A stretch of DNA of 22,096 nt from Coemansia sp. RSA 922. Taxonomy: Eukaryota; Kickxellomycota; Kickxellomycetes; Kickxellales; Kickxellaceae. Below, piece after piece: positions 1 through 8,398 of the stretch. Numbering within the stretch: position 1 is the first letter of the stretch; the number at the start of each line of letters is the position of its first letter. The notes below the pieces were generated by a model. It worked only from the letters and a program-made list of their open reading frames with translations, was not told the origin of the DNA and ran no database searches. The position numbers and the translations under genes were made by a program. The DNA lies in the NCBI GenBank assembly GCA_027577415.1, contig JANBQS010000297.1, forward strand, positions 1 through 22,096. Direction: 5' to 3'.

Positions 1-527
1 GCCAAAATCACTGCTGCATAGAATGTAGGCGTGCTTGCTGAGTATTCTCATAGCTACCGTTCTTAGTCTATGACATGTAGCATAGAACTTGAATAGTGTA
101 TCGCTAGTCCGAAACAGTGATGCTCCACTCCGGGTATTCAATCTACAGATAATGTTGTGGATATCCGTAAAAAGAATTCGCATAAATAAGTGATTTGGAA
201 GGTTTACTAGAAGAGACATTGTAAAATCAAGAAGAAAATTGTTTAATAAATAAATAAAAATGAGGTGGAAGAGAAGCAAAGTGTGTACTAGCTGCCTTGA
301 AGGCAGGCATTGCTAAAAAGTGTCCAAAGGGTAAAGAGTCCTTTGAAGAGAATGTTTTTTTTTCTGCAAAAGCAGTTCAATGACATTTTTAAAAAATGAA
401 CTTTGCTTTGTAGATACCAGTTAAAAGACTGTCTGTTGACAATGCTCACGACTTGTCTGCACTACTGGCCACATGTATGCGATAGACTATGTACAGTACG
501 TATTTGGCTATCTATGAGCTCCTCTAA
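1..527. other. intergenic, no gene recognised
   Basis: AT-rich sequence with short homopolymer runs and no reading frame with a recognisable product on either strand. The stretch near 241-262 is a run of TAAATAAA-type repeats and 354-363 is a T-run. I see no RNA gene or repeat structure that I can name. Confidence 0.5.
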
Positions 528-1281
528 TCAAGTACAATGTCTCACAAAAGTATCCAAAATATTTGTCGATTTCAACCTCCAATCTATGCGTTGCTCTTCA
601 AGAGTTAGTTTTCTTATATTTCTTCTGCCATCGCTTGCATATTGCAGTTTTCCCGACTGCATGACTCCAGAGCACAGCATGATTGTACTCCTTGTTTGCA
701 TCTGTGCACACCGTTCACAACTTTCCCATTCTCCGTACTGGCACATCTCAGCTCCTATGGCTGCAGTCGACCTATTCTTACAGTCCCATGTAATTCTGCT
801 GCATGGCAGTCTCACATTTGCAACTATTCCAATACACTGGTCTACCAGTCCACTACTATCAATGTTCTCTTCTGGCGCTACTCTATACTCTGTTACTCCC
901 CTCTCTTCTTCCTTGGCTGTCGACATCTCCTCTAGCCTTAGGTGCCTAACAATAATCTACCAGTTTCATCTAGGCTGGATCGTCATTGGGTGTCCCCCTC
1001 CTTGACTTGCCTCAGCTGCTGTCCTCGCATCTGGACACGGATTGGCTCCTGTCCTTGCAGGCTCTGTTGGGTTTGTCGCTGCCACTCTTGTCTCTTAATG
1101 ATGCCGCCAATCCTGTAGGGCACAACTGTCGAGCCTACTTGGACGTAGTACATTTGATCTGGTAAGGCTCCCAGTCACAGCTTGTGTCTGCTCTATGGCG
1201 TGCTTGGCTGCTAGATCAGGTGCAATCGCCTAGATCTCAGCACTTGCCAATACCAAATGTGGCGCATTGCCATCTGTTCCA
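528..1281 (-). pseudogene. possible decayed LTR-retrotransposon fragment
   Basis: Read on the minus strand, about 1281-983 gives a broken frame: a stretch ending in ASAEI, a stop codon, then AIAPDLAAKHAI, then a one-base shift into MYYVQVGSTVVPYRIGG, ending at a TGA at 983-985. The pattern 'AEI-x-AIAPDLAAK' followed by a 'VxVGSTVVPYRI' strand resembles the region around the active-site D(S/T)GA of retroviral-type aspartic proteases in LTR retrotransposons, but the catalytic Asp triplet itself is missing. Further along, 926-528 is an open 132-aa frame with a cysteine-rich patch (CERCAQMQT) that I cannot assign. Stop codon, frameshift and lost active site argue for a dead copy. No LTRs or target-site duplication are visible. 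The family call is inference and weak; it could equally be unrelated junk with chance similarity. Confidence 0.25.
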
Positions 1282-1383
1282 TTTTTTGAAGGGAAGCCAC
1301 TAAACTCTCTTTTTCTCACACATTTTTTTTTGTTTGAAATTGCTATTTTTTTATTCTACAAGTAATTGAATTTGTTCATATTT

Positions 1384-2295
1384 ATGATTGCCGTATTGCG
1401 AGTACGAGCGGCCTGGCAGTTTGGTCGACAATGCCAAACTATGACACAAGGGGTGCGTGAGTTGAGCACTGTCAAGCTTGAATTTACAGCAACCAAGGCC
1501 GAGACAGCCAGTAGCAAGGCTCCACTAGTGATACTTCACGGGTTGTTTGGATCAAAGCAGAACTGGCGTGCGATATCGAAGCAGCTCTCACGGGTACTAG
1601 GACGCGACACATACTCTGTAGACCTGCGTAACCACGGAGATAGCCCGCATATGGCACCACACTCATATGAGGCCATGTCTGGCGACATTGTGCAATTTAT
1701 TCAGGACCACCAGTTGGGACGGCCCGTGCTAGTAGGGCATTCGATGGGTGGCAAGGTCGTTATGCGCACTGCGTTGGACCATCCAGACCTAGTGTCGCAG
1801 CTAATCGTCGATGATATCGTGCCGTGTAAGGTCGATTTGGCCCATGATTTCAAACGCTATGTAGTGGGGCTTCGAGATATCGAGGGCCGGAGCATCTCTG
1901 TGCAGAAGGAGGCTGACTTGTTGCTGGCTAAAGTCGAGGACGATATCTCGGTGCGCCAGTTCTTGCTCACTAACATGAAAAAGGTCAAAGACCCACATGT
2001 GGAGGGCGGCGTTAAGGGTGCCTATAAGTCCCGTATCCCGCTGGAGCTCTTGGGCGAGAGCCTCAAAGGTATTGTGGCCTGGGACGTGGATCCAGCGAAG
2101 GTGTATCCGGGACCTACCTTGTTTATTGGGGGCGAGCGGTCGCCATACGTCAAGCCCTATGCGTACCCAGCTATGAAGCTGCACTTCCCAAAGTACGAGG
2201 TCAAAATGCTTAATACTGGACACTGGGTGCACGCCGAGATGCCACAGGAGTTTATGGACTTGGTTACTGCTTTTGTGAATAGCCATGACGCCTAA
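1384..2295 (+). CDS. ABHD11: ABHD11/Imo32-type alpha/beta hydrolase, mitochondrial
   Basis: A 303-aa serine hydrolase of the alpha/beta fold. The reading frame opens upstream at a TTG; the first ATG is at 1384. The N-terminus from that ATG (MIAVLRVRAAWQFGRQ) is basic, lacks acidic residues and looks like a mitochondrial presequence; an ATG at 1441 is an alternative start. Visible motifs are HGLFGS at residues 52-57 (oxyanion-hole strand), DLRNHGDSPH at 80-89, the nucleophile elbow GHSMGG with Ser120, and the late GHWVHAEMP with catalytic His280. This order and wording match ABHD11 (human) and Imo32/YGR031W (yeast), matrix hydrolases; in mammals ABHD11 is reported to protect the lipoylated 2-oxoglutarate dehydrogenase complex. 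The catalytic acid is not certain by eye. The stop lies only 39 bp from the MUS81 stop on the other strand, so the two transcripts must converge and probably overlap at their 3' ends. Family certain, exact substrate unknown. Confidence 0.92.
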   Translation: MIAVLRVRAAWQFGRQCQTMTQGVRELSTVKLEFTATKAETASSKAPLVILHGLFGSKQNWRAISKQLSRVLGRDTYSVDLRNHGDSPHMAPHSYEAMSGDIVQFIQDHQLGRPVLVGHSMGGKVVMRTALDHPDLVSQLIVDDIVPCKVDLAHDFKRYVVGLRDIEGRSISVQKEADLLLAKVEDDISVRQFLLTNMKKVKDPHVEGGVKGAYKSRIPLELLGESLKGIVAWDVDPAKVYPGPTLFIGGERSPYVKPYAYPAMKLHFPKYEVKMLNTGHWVHAEMPQEFMDLVTAFVNSHDA

Positions 2296-2334
2296 TAATA
2301 CATGTGTTTTTTATTATAATAAGAATATGGCTAG

Positions 2335-4293
2335 TTAGGATGTAAACGTGTCGGCGGTCCAAAACTCTGTTAGACGCTTGCCCAGAGCTGGTCCAATTTT
2401 GCGTCGGCTCTCGTCAATGACGATGTTTTCGATAATTTTGCTGCCAGCCTCCCCACAGTCCAGGGCCTCGGTCAGCTGCCGGGGCGTGGAATAGTTCCGC
2501 CCGATGGTCAGCGCCTTGCCAGCACTGATACCGCGTATGGTCATTAGCATGCGCAGATATATTTCACCAACGGACAATGTCCCGCTCTTATTGCTGACCA
2601 TGTCGTAAGCGTCAAAGGTCATGGCCAGGCTGATTTGAGGGAGCCGCGCCTGTATGTTTTTCTTCAGCTTGGCAAATTCCTTTTGGCCGATATGCTGGTC
2701 TGGGATGGCATAAATGTCTCCTAGGGTGGTTTGTAGGATCTTGGTAGTTTGGCGCAAGATCTTCAGAGTGGCTTCGAAAGTGGCGGGTCGTTTCAAATGG
2801 AATCCATGATGAACTTGTACTCGGCTCAATGCCGAGCTCACTGCTGCCTCGCCTATACGACTGACGGCCTCGGGGTTGTCGCCCTCGACAATATATAGTA
2901 CGTTGGTGAACCCAGTACCGTGAATACGCGTGTGCTGTTCCTTGTAGCGGCCATCCCGAATACTCGCGCATAAATCATCCATCCGCTTTCTCTCTACAAC
3001 ATAGTCGAGAGCTATATCGGGTAGGTGTTTGAGTGTGCTGGTAGGTTTTGCGCGCGCAATCCAAAGGTAGTCGCCAACAGTGAGGGGCCGGATTTCAATC
3101 TTCACTTGTTGCTCTTCGAGCTCTTTGGCGATTAGGTTTCGGTCGGCTGAAGAGTGGACTTCGCGGTTATCGACTATCAGGATTATGTCGTATTCGCCCT
3201 TGGGATAGCGTACCAAGTCGCAGAGCTCGATTTCTGAGGCTGATGCCGATGACTGTCGGCTAAACGTAGATCCTGGAGCGGGTCGACTAGTGCCCGCTGA
3301 GCGATTCCGCGAAAGTGCCATGGCGCTTGTGGTTGCCGGTAACATGTACGAGCTGCTGCTGTGGGCTCTTGCTGAGATGTTGCTGCTGCCACTGTGTGGC
3401 AAGTCCCGACGCGATTGGAGACTATTCGCCGCAGTTCTGGGCAAGGGTGGAAGGTGGTATTGGGTCTGTCTCGGGCTGCTAGAAAGAATAGGAGACGAAT
3501 AGCCTGTCGAGTGCATAAAGTCGTCGAATTCTGGCTGATCCAATGTCTCTAGCGCTACAGAGGGTATGTGCTGTTTCTCAAAGTCGGTAAACAGCTTGCC
3601 ATCCTCAGCAGGCAGTTCTTTGCGTGTGCGCAGCACCTCTACGACCTTTTGCGCTATCTCTAGACCTTCTTCGGTAATGCAGAATTTGACGCCGCCTTGC
3701 CGCTCAACCAAGGATTTGGACTCGAGTGTCTTGATACCAGACCACGCCGTGTGCTGACCATAGCTACTACCTGCACCGCCGCCGCCTCTGTGCCCACTAG
3801 TACTGCCGCCCACATGGAACGGAGTATCTGCGTATTGCTCACTGAGCGGTATCAGCTGGTTCTTTGGTATGTAGTAGTCTGGACCATACAGACAATATGT
3901 CTTGTATAGGCCCAGTAGAAGGGCAAACGCGCCAGAGCGATATCGAGGAACGTAGATGCGAGACGTAGTCTGTCTTTGCGTACTTTGAGAAGCCTGTGTT
4001 GTTTCGGTACCTGGTTGACTTGGTGGTGGATTGGGAATGCCGTTTTCTTGCCGCCAGGCAGCTAGCTTTTTCGTCAGTCGCTCAACTATCACTTGGCCTA
4101 TTCCTTGTAGTTGCAGCGCTTCTCGTGGGTCTTCCATGCGTAGCGGATACCTTTGGAGCGAGGTGTATGCTTTTTTGAACATGTATTGAGTTTTGGCGTT
4201 GCGACTGGCGGCTTCGTCGTGCCACTCGCCCACCCACTGAAGAAACAACGGGTTGGCGCACTCTTGTCCGTCCTGGCTGGCGTCTTGGCTCAT
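2335..4293 (-). CDS. MUS81: MUS81 structure-specific endonuclease catalytic subunit
   Basis: A 652-aa single-exon protein of the XPF/MUS81 family. It should pair with an EME1/Mms4 partner (not in this window) to cut stalled forks, 3' flaps and nicked Holliday junctions in the nucleus. Domains in order: an N-terminal helix-hairpin-helix at about 11-85 (QGIGQVIVERL), a winged-helix region at about 110-225 (YVPRYRSGAFALL; IPKNQLI), a Ser-rich disordered linker at about 250-355, the ERCC4 nuclease at about 368-500, and a C-terminal tandem HhH at about 580-645 (MTIRGISAGKALTI). Catalytic residues are intact: Asp375 in LIVDNRE, Asp408 in VGDYLW, and the signature VERKRMDDL with Glu434, Arg435, Lys436 and Asp439. 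The ATG at 4293-4291 is the only sensible start. It shares a 270-bp divergent promoter with MAD2. Length is normal for fungal Mus81, which is about 600-630 aa. Confidence 0.97.
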   Translation of the reverse strand: MSQDASQDGQECANPLFLQWVGEWHDEAASRNAKTQYMFKKAYTSLQRYPLRMEDPREALQLQGIGQVIVERLTKKLAAWRQENGIPNPPPSQPGTETTQASQSTQRQTTSRIYVPRYRSGAFALLLGLYKTYCLYGPDYYIPKNQLIPLSEQYADTPFHVGGSTSGHRGGGGAGSSYGQHTAWSGIKTLESKSLVERQGGVKFCITEEGLEIAQKVVEVLRTRKELPAEDGKLFTDFEKQHIPSVALETLDQPEFDDFMHSTGYSSPILSSSPRQTQYHLPPLPRTAANSLQSRRDLPHSGSSNISARAHSSSSYMLPATTSAMALSRNRSAGTSRPAPGSTFSRQSSASASEIELCDLVRYPKGEYDIILIVDNREVHSSADRNLIAKELEEQQVKIEIRPLTVGDYLWIARAKPTSTLKHLPDIALDYVVERKRMDDLCASIRDGRYKEQHTRIHGTGFTNVLYIVEGDNPEAVSRIGEAAVSSALSRVQVHHGFHLKRPATFEATLKILRQTTKILQTTLGDIYAIPDQHIGQKEFAKLKKNIQARLPQISLAMTFDAYDMVSNKSGTLSVGEIYLRMLMTIRGISAGKALTIGRNYSTPRQLTEALDCGEAGSKIIENIVIDESRRKIGPALGKRLTEFWTADTFTS

Positions 4294-4563
4294 TTGTGCT
4301 CAAACTGAGGGGGGGAATGACAAAGTGAAAGTGGAATTAAGAGAGGTGAACGAAGACAAAACGACAACTTCTGGCTGGTGTTTTGCGCAGCCTAGAGTTT
4401 GGCAGCAAGATCTTCAGATTTAGTAGCCAGATTAACGGCTATTTGTTGACGCCTTTATGCGTCTTTTCTTGTTTTTGTGCCTTTTCGACTTGATTGTGAT
4501 AACTTTATTTATTATACGCTATTTATCGGCATTTGGCATTTACATCCAGACACTCGAGCGGAA
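4294..4563. promoter_or_regulatory. divergent MUS81-MAD2 promoter region
   Basis: The 270 bp between the two ATGs must hold the promoters of both genes. It contains a 16-bp dyad at 4448-4463, GACGC-ctttat-GCGTC, 101 bp before the MAD2 ATG. The core ACGC is shared with the MluI cell-cycle box (ACGCGT) bound by MBF in yeasts, but the full box is absent. No TATA box matching the consensus was seen for either direction; an AT-rich stretch at 4501-4517 precedes MAD2. Confidence 0.5.
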
Positions 4564-5187
4564 ATGTCAGTGCAAACACAGCTAACAAAGGGCAAGATCG
4601 ACCTAAAGGGGTCTGCACAGATAGTAACCGAGTTCTTTCTCTACGGGTTGAACAGCATCCTGTTCCAGCGTGGGCTATATCCTGTGGAGGACTTTGATAG
4701 GAAGAAAAAATACGGCATAGACGTGTGGGTATCGAATGACGCAACAGTCGAAAAATACCTGGCGAAGATCATGGAGTCTGTGGAGCAATGGATAGCAGCA
4801 GGCAAGATCAACAAACTAGTACTGGCAATAAAGTCGCGGGAGACTCGCGAGACGCTGGAGCGGTGGCAGTTTGACGTGCAGCTGGTTGACGAGGAAGGAG
4901 ACGATAAGGTGCGGCCACCAAAGTCGGAGAAGACGCTGCAAATGGAGATTCAGGCTATTTTCAGACAAATCGCGGCCAGCGTATCGTTTTTGCCTATTGT
5001 CGAGGAAAAATGCACCTTCAATATCCTTGTCTACACTTGTACTGACGCTGAAGTGCCTACTACTTGGACGGACTCGGATCCCCTGCATATTAAGAACCCG
5101 GAGCAGGTGCGCTTGCGTTCGTTCTCTACCGATGTCCATCGCGTCGAGGCTATGGTCGCCTACCGCCGCGACCCGGACCTGTGTTAG
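4564..5187 (+). CDS. MAD2: MAD2 spindle-assembly checkpoint HORMA protein
   Basis: A 207-aa HORMA-domain protein, close to the 196-205 aa of yeast and human MAD2. The frame is open further upstream to a GTG, but the ATG at 4564 (MSVQTQLTKGKIDLKG) aligns with the human start. Recognisable blocks are LKGSAQIVTEFFLYGLNSILFQRGLYP at residues about 18-44 (the first helix and strand), LERWQFDVQLVDEE at about 100-113, the Phe-Leu-Pro strand ASVSFLPIVEE at about 144-154, and the safety-belt region VRLRSFSTDVHRVEAMVAYRR at the C-terminus. MAD2 switches from open to closed form on MAD1 or CDC20 binding at unattached kinetochores and holds back the anaphase-promoting complex. It is a single exon here. 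MAD2B/Rev7 is the main alternative, but the match to MAD2 proper, including the C-terminal belt, is far better. Confidence 0.97.
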   Translation: MSVQTQLTKGKIDLKGSAQIVTEFFLYGLNSILFQRGLYPVEDFDRKKKYGIDVWVSNDATVEKYLAKIMESVEQWIAAGKINKLVLAIKSRETRETLERWQFDVQLVDEEGDDKVRPPKSEKTLQMEIQAIFRQIAASVSFLPIVEEKCTFNILVYTCTDAEVPTTWTDSDPLHIKNPEQVRLRSFSTDVHRVEAMVAYRRDPDLC

Positions 5188-5416
5188 TGATACTATGAGC
5201 ACGATCAGGATCAACACCAAATTACCTCTACTTTGAAAAGCTGATATTCGAGTGTATTCATTTCTTTTCTTCAGAGCTCTCCTTCTTTTTTACTCTATTA
5301 TTATTATTTTTACTTTCTAGTATTGCTGCTGCAGTGGTACAGCTATAGTCAACTGTCCAAGGATACAGAGTACTTGACGCTTCAATAGAGTTTGGATTGC
5401 TTTGAGTATTGCGACA

Positions 5417-7319
5417 ATGTCGGCTGAAAATTCATTGCGCGAAGACGAGCAGAGAGGTGCGGCTGGCAGTAACCCTCGCAGTGCAGGCAAGTACTCATTT
5501 TGAAAAAGGCCAACCTTTTGAACTGCTTCTATAGCTTTTTTTTTCTTAGTTAGTGGTACTAAACCTTGCAGCGGATTGCTTGTTTAAATTTGTAGAGGAT
5601 ATGGCCAACCCGTTTCTCAACAACAGCAGCAGCAGCATGAGTCAGCCTCCAAAGCACCGGGGCGAAGAAGATAATGGACGTAGAGGTGCGGCGTATTCGC
5701 GTGAGCGGGGTCCGTCCAATGGAGACATGGGCAGGCACAACTCCTCTCGCCATCGGAGCCGTAGTTCAAGGCGGAAACGTACCTATGAACGCGATGACTA
5801 TAGCCACCGGCGCAGCTCGCGTGATCGGTCTGACCAGCACCGGAGACGCTCGCGCAGCAGGGGAGCGAGAGGAGACGACCGCAGGAGGCCTCCGTCGCGC
5901 GAGAGCGGCCGGCGCAGTGGCGGCAGCAGCGAAGTTGTGCCACTGCATTTGCGGCCCAAGAAGCTGGCGCGCTGGGACCTGCCGCCCCTGGGGTACGAGA
6001 ACGTGACGTGCTTGGAAGCCAAGGCGGCAGGCGAATTTCCTCCACCGGGGCAGTCGGCAGGATCTAGCAACGTGGCGTCATTCAACCCTAGTGTGCTGTT
6101 TGAGCACACGCATCGCGAGGAGAACGACCACTTCCGGCCCAGCAGTCGCGGTGAGCGCGAGTTCCCCAGCACGGCATCGCGACAGGCCCGGCGCCTGTAT
6201 GTTGGTAATTTGCCGTATGGCGTGGATGAGGACGGCATTGCAACGTTCTTTAACGACCTAATGGTGCGTGTGAACATTGCGCAGGCTGACGAATGCCCTG
6301 TGCAGAATATCCAGATCAACTTTGACAAGAACTACGCCTTTGTCGAGTTCCGCGACGCCGAGCAGGCGACGAGTGGCATGGGCCTCGATGGAGTGACGTT
6401 CCAAAACCAAAAGCTCAAAATCAGACGACCCAAAGACTATATTCCACCCGCTGGCCAGCCCGAGCCCAGACCACCAGTGATTAACGTTCCAGGAGTTATC
6501 TCGAACACTGTTCCTGACTCGCCTGATAAAGTGTATGTTGGCGGACTGCCGAGCTATATCAACGCCGATCAGGTCATTGAGCTGTTGCGAGCGTTTGGCG
6601 AGTTGAAATCGTTTAATTTGGTCAAGGACAGTGTTAGTCGAATGTCGCGTGGATTTGCCTTTTGCGAGTTTGCGGATCCCAGTATAACTGATCTTGCATG
6701 TAGCGGGCTTAATGGCATGGAGCTTGGCGATCGGCGTTTGGTCGCTCAGCGTGCTAGCGTTGGCTCAAGAGGTGGCAATCCGCTACCGGGGATGGCACCA
6801 CCACAGCAGTATCAGCAGCAAGTGCCAACACAGGCTTACCAGAGCCAGTCATCGCATGGCCAGCAGCAGGACTATGGTTACCAGCGTGGGGCTGAAGCCG
6901 GCGGCTACGGATCTGGACAACGCGACTATGGCTACGAGCAAATGCATCCACCGCCGGGATACTTGCCAGCGCTCAGCAGTCTTAACGTGGGTTCAGATGT
7001 GCAGCCGACGACAGTCGTGCAGTTGCTGAACATGGTTACTGTCAGCGAACTGGTGGATGACTTGGAGTATGCAGATATTCTGGAGGACGTGCAAGATGAG
7101 TGTGGCAAATTTGGAAACATCGTCAGTGTGGTTATTCCGCGCCCGGCTCCGGACGGCTCGGATGAGAAGGTCCCTGGTCTGGGCAAGATCTTTATCGAGT
7201 ATGCGGATGTCGCGGCTGCTGCCGTTGCAGTGAAAGAACTGGCTGGCCGTCAGTTCTCGGGTCATACGGTGGTTGCCACTTATATTACTAAAAGTGATTT
7301 TGACAGCGCCAACTACTAA
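5417..7319 (+). CDS. U2AF2: U2AF large subunit (U2AF65), two exons
   Basis: Splicing factor that binds the polypyrimidine tract at the 3' splice site. Exon 1 runs from the ATG at 5417 to 5486; exon 2 starts at 5572 or 5596 and ends at the TAA at 7317-7319, giving 605 or 597 aa. An in-frame ATG at 5601 would give a 572-aa form without splicing. In the 597-aa numbering: RS-rich N-terminus at about 50-130; U2AF ligand motif KKLARWDLPPLG with Trp150, which binds the U2AF35 small subunit; RRM1 from about 222 (RRLYVGNLPYG; NYAFVEF); RRM2 from about 335 (KVYVGGLPSYI; GFAFCEF); a Gln/Tyr/Gly-rich linker at about 420-490; and a C-terminal U2AF-homology motif from about 497 (GKIFIEYADVAAA) that binds SF1/SF3b. 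All four functional modules are present in the family's order. Human U2AF65 is 475 aa; the excess is the RS region and the Q/Y linker. Exon 1 is inferred from frame and splice signals. Confidence 0.93.
5487..5595 (+). other. probable GC-AG intron in U2AF2
   Basis: The junction AG|GCAAGT at 5485-5492 matches the U1-complementary donor with C in place of T at position +2. Downstream lie a T-rich tract (5536-5547) and a branch-like TACTAAA at 5557-5563. Two acceptors keep the frame with the long exon: TTGCAG ending at 5571 (85-nt intron) and TTGTAG ending at 5595 (109 nt). Donors that begin with GT and keep frame exist at 5469 (GTAACC) and 5481 (GTGCAG) but are poorer; GTACTC at 5491 breaks the frame. 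Confidence 0.55.
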
Positions 7320-7824
7320 ATAAAAAATGTGTTGTGATGCGGCGAATACATTTTCCTCTGCAAATAATTTCTTTTACCTCTTTATTTTTGGCGGCTGCGC
7401 CTGTCGCTGCCCTGCTAAGCTGGCAGCTTGGCAAAAAAAAACTGTTGGGCGTGGATGAAACCTCATTCTAAGGGTGCAAACACGACTGCAAAGCACCTCT
7501 TTATTCAAAGCTTAGAACCCACGTGTAGCCCACGTGTTAATTGTAAAAAGATGCAAATATAGTATCCAAGTCCTAAATGCTATTGCTTGCATACAACAAA
7601 CATATCCATTTCTGTCTTTCTTAAAGTCTGAACTATATTGCTTTCCGCTTGCAGACAAGGTTCGCCTTCTTTCTTTGGGTATAAAAATGCTGGCATCACC
7701 CTCCCACTTTTCTCCCCGAATATTCATACATAGCCCTATTCTACCACAACAAAACACTCTCTACAAGCCAATATCAAGTACTACCGCTTAATTCGCTACA
7801 TTTTCAGCTGCAAGTGATTTAACA
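7320..7824 (+). promoter_or_regulatory. U2AF2 3' end and promoter/leader of small gene copy A
   Basis: The first 40-50 bp are the U2AF2 3' untranslated region. From about 7354 the sequence is homologous to 8877-9441 and forms the upstream part of a duplicated unit, including a 22-bp block shared exactly at 7371-7392 and 8895-8916. A TATAAAAA box lies at 7680-7687, 145 nt before the ATG at 7825. Two CACGTG palindromes sit at 7520-7525 and 7531-7536, 11 bp apart. The leader from 7768 to the ATG is almost unchanged in copy B (54 of 60 bases identical). Confidence 0.75.
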
Positions 7825-8398
7825 ATGTCCCAATTATCAACTGAGGACGTGTATAAACGCAATAGCATCTGTGCTATTGTCCTTTGCTTTTTTGTTAATG
7901 ATATAGCTTTGGGTAAGAGAGCCAGTGTTGCATTTCAAGAGCAATTTGACGAAGGCTTTAAAGTGAAAATCATTGGCTCAGACACAGATGGATATAGAGA
8001 ATTTATTTCAAATGAATTCACTAGTGATAATTCTGTACTCACAATTACCCTTGTAGATGGAAAGTGTAAGGGAATTGAGGATGCCGATATTCAGAAAGCC
8101 ATCAATAGGGTTAAGAACAATTTGGATTCCGCTTGTGATATGAATTATGCACATTCTGAAGACGATCTGAAGAGGTTACTAGGACGCGGTGAACCAGATC
8201 TGACCTGTGCTATGCTAAATATAAAAATGAAGATTTTAGACTGTATTGAAGATGAGAATAATGAATGAAACATAATGTAGATATACTTATCTCATATATC
8301 TCAACCAGCTTGTGAGCTACTGATATGACCTAGCTCATATATTTAGATATGCGCTATGCTCATAGTTTATTAGTCTTATTATAACCAATACATTGCCT
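7354..8398 (+). repeat. tandem duplication, unit A
   Basis: About 1.05 kb that matches 8877-9945 in the same orientation: distal promoter block, TATA region, leader, coding sequence and roughly 130 bp of 3' flank (shared CATAGTTTATTAGTCT at 8361-8376 and 9909-9924). Edges are by eye. The units are separated by about 480 bp of unshared sequence. Confidence 0.8.
7825..8268 (+). CDS. unrecognised small protein, duplicate copy A
   Basis: A 147-aa protein of unknown function, unspliced. It begins MSQLSTEDVYKRN; there is no signal peptide or membrane segment, and no tryptophan. It aligns without gaps to copy B (9442-9828) over residues 9-119, with 61 of 111 positions identical by hand count. Shared blocks are FDEGFKV (41-47), a CKG motif with Cys81, the helix-like DIQxAINRVKN (88-98), CD at 104-105 and YAH (108-110). 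The C-terminal 27 residues (from about 121, with Cys128 and Cys140) have no counterpart in copy B. The TGA stop is followed in the same frame by ATG-TAG, which corresponds to the end of copy B. The two-copy conservation and a strong TATA box say the gene is real and expressed; I assign no function. The pattern of alternating strands and two helices suggests a small alpha/beta fold, which is inference. Confidence 0.8.
   Translation: MSQLSTEDVYKRNSICAIVLCFFVNDIALGKRASVAFQEQFDEGFKVKIIGSDTDGYREFISNEFTSDNSVLTITLVDGKCKGIEDADIQKAINRVKNNLDSACDMNYAHSEDDLKRLLGRGEPDLTCAMLNIKMKILDCIEDENNE

Noticed and set aside
403..1005. 200-aa frame on the plus strand
   Set aside because: It begins at TTG, is rich in Cys/Leu/Ser without a recognisable pattern, and the opposite strand has the more protein-like composition.
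1366..1383. Upstream extension of the ABHD11-like frame
   Set aside because: The first codon is TTG; the ATG at 1384 gives a good mitochondrial presequence.
4477..4563. 29-residue N-terminal extension of MAD2
   Set aside because: Starts at GTG; MAD2 orthologues begin at the position of the 4564 ATG.
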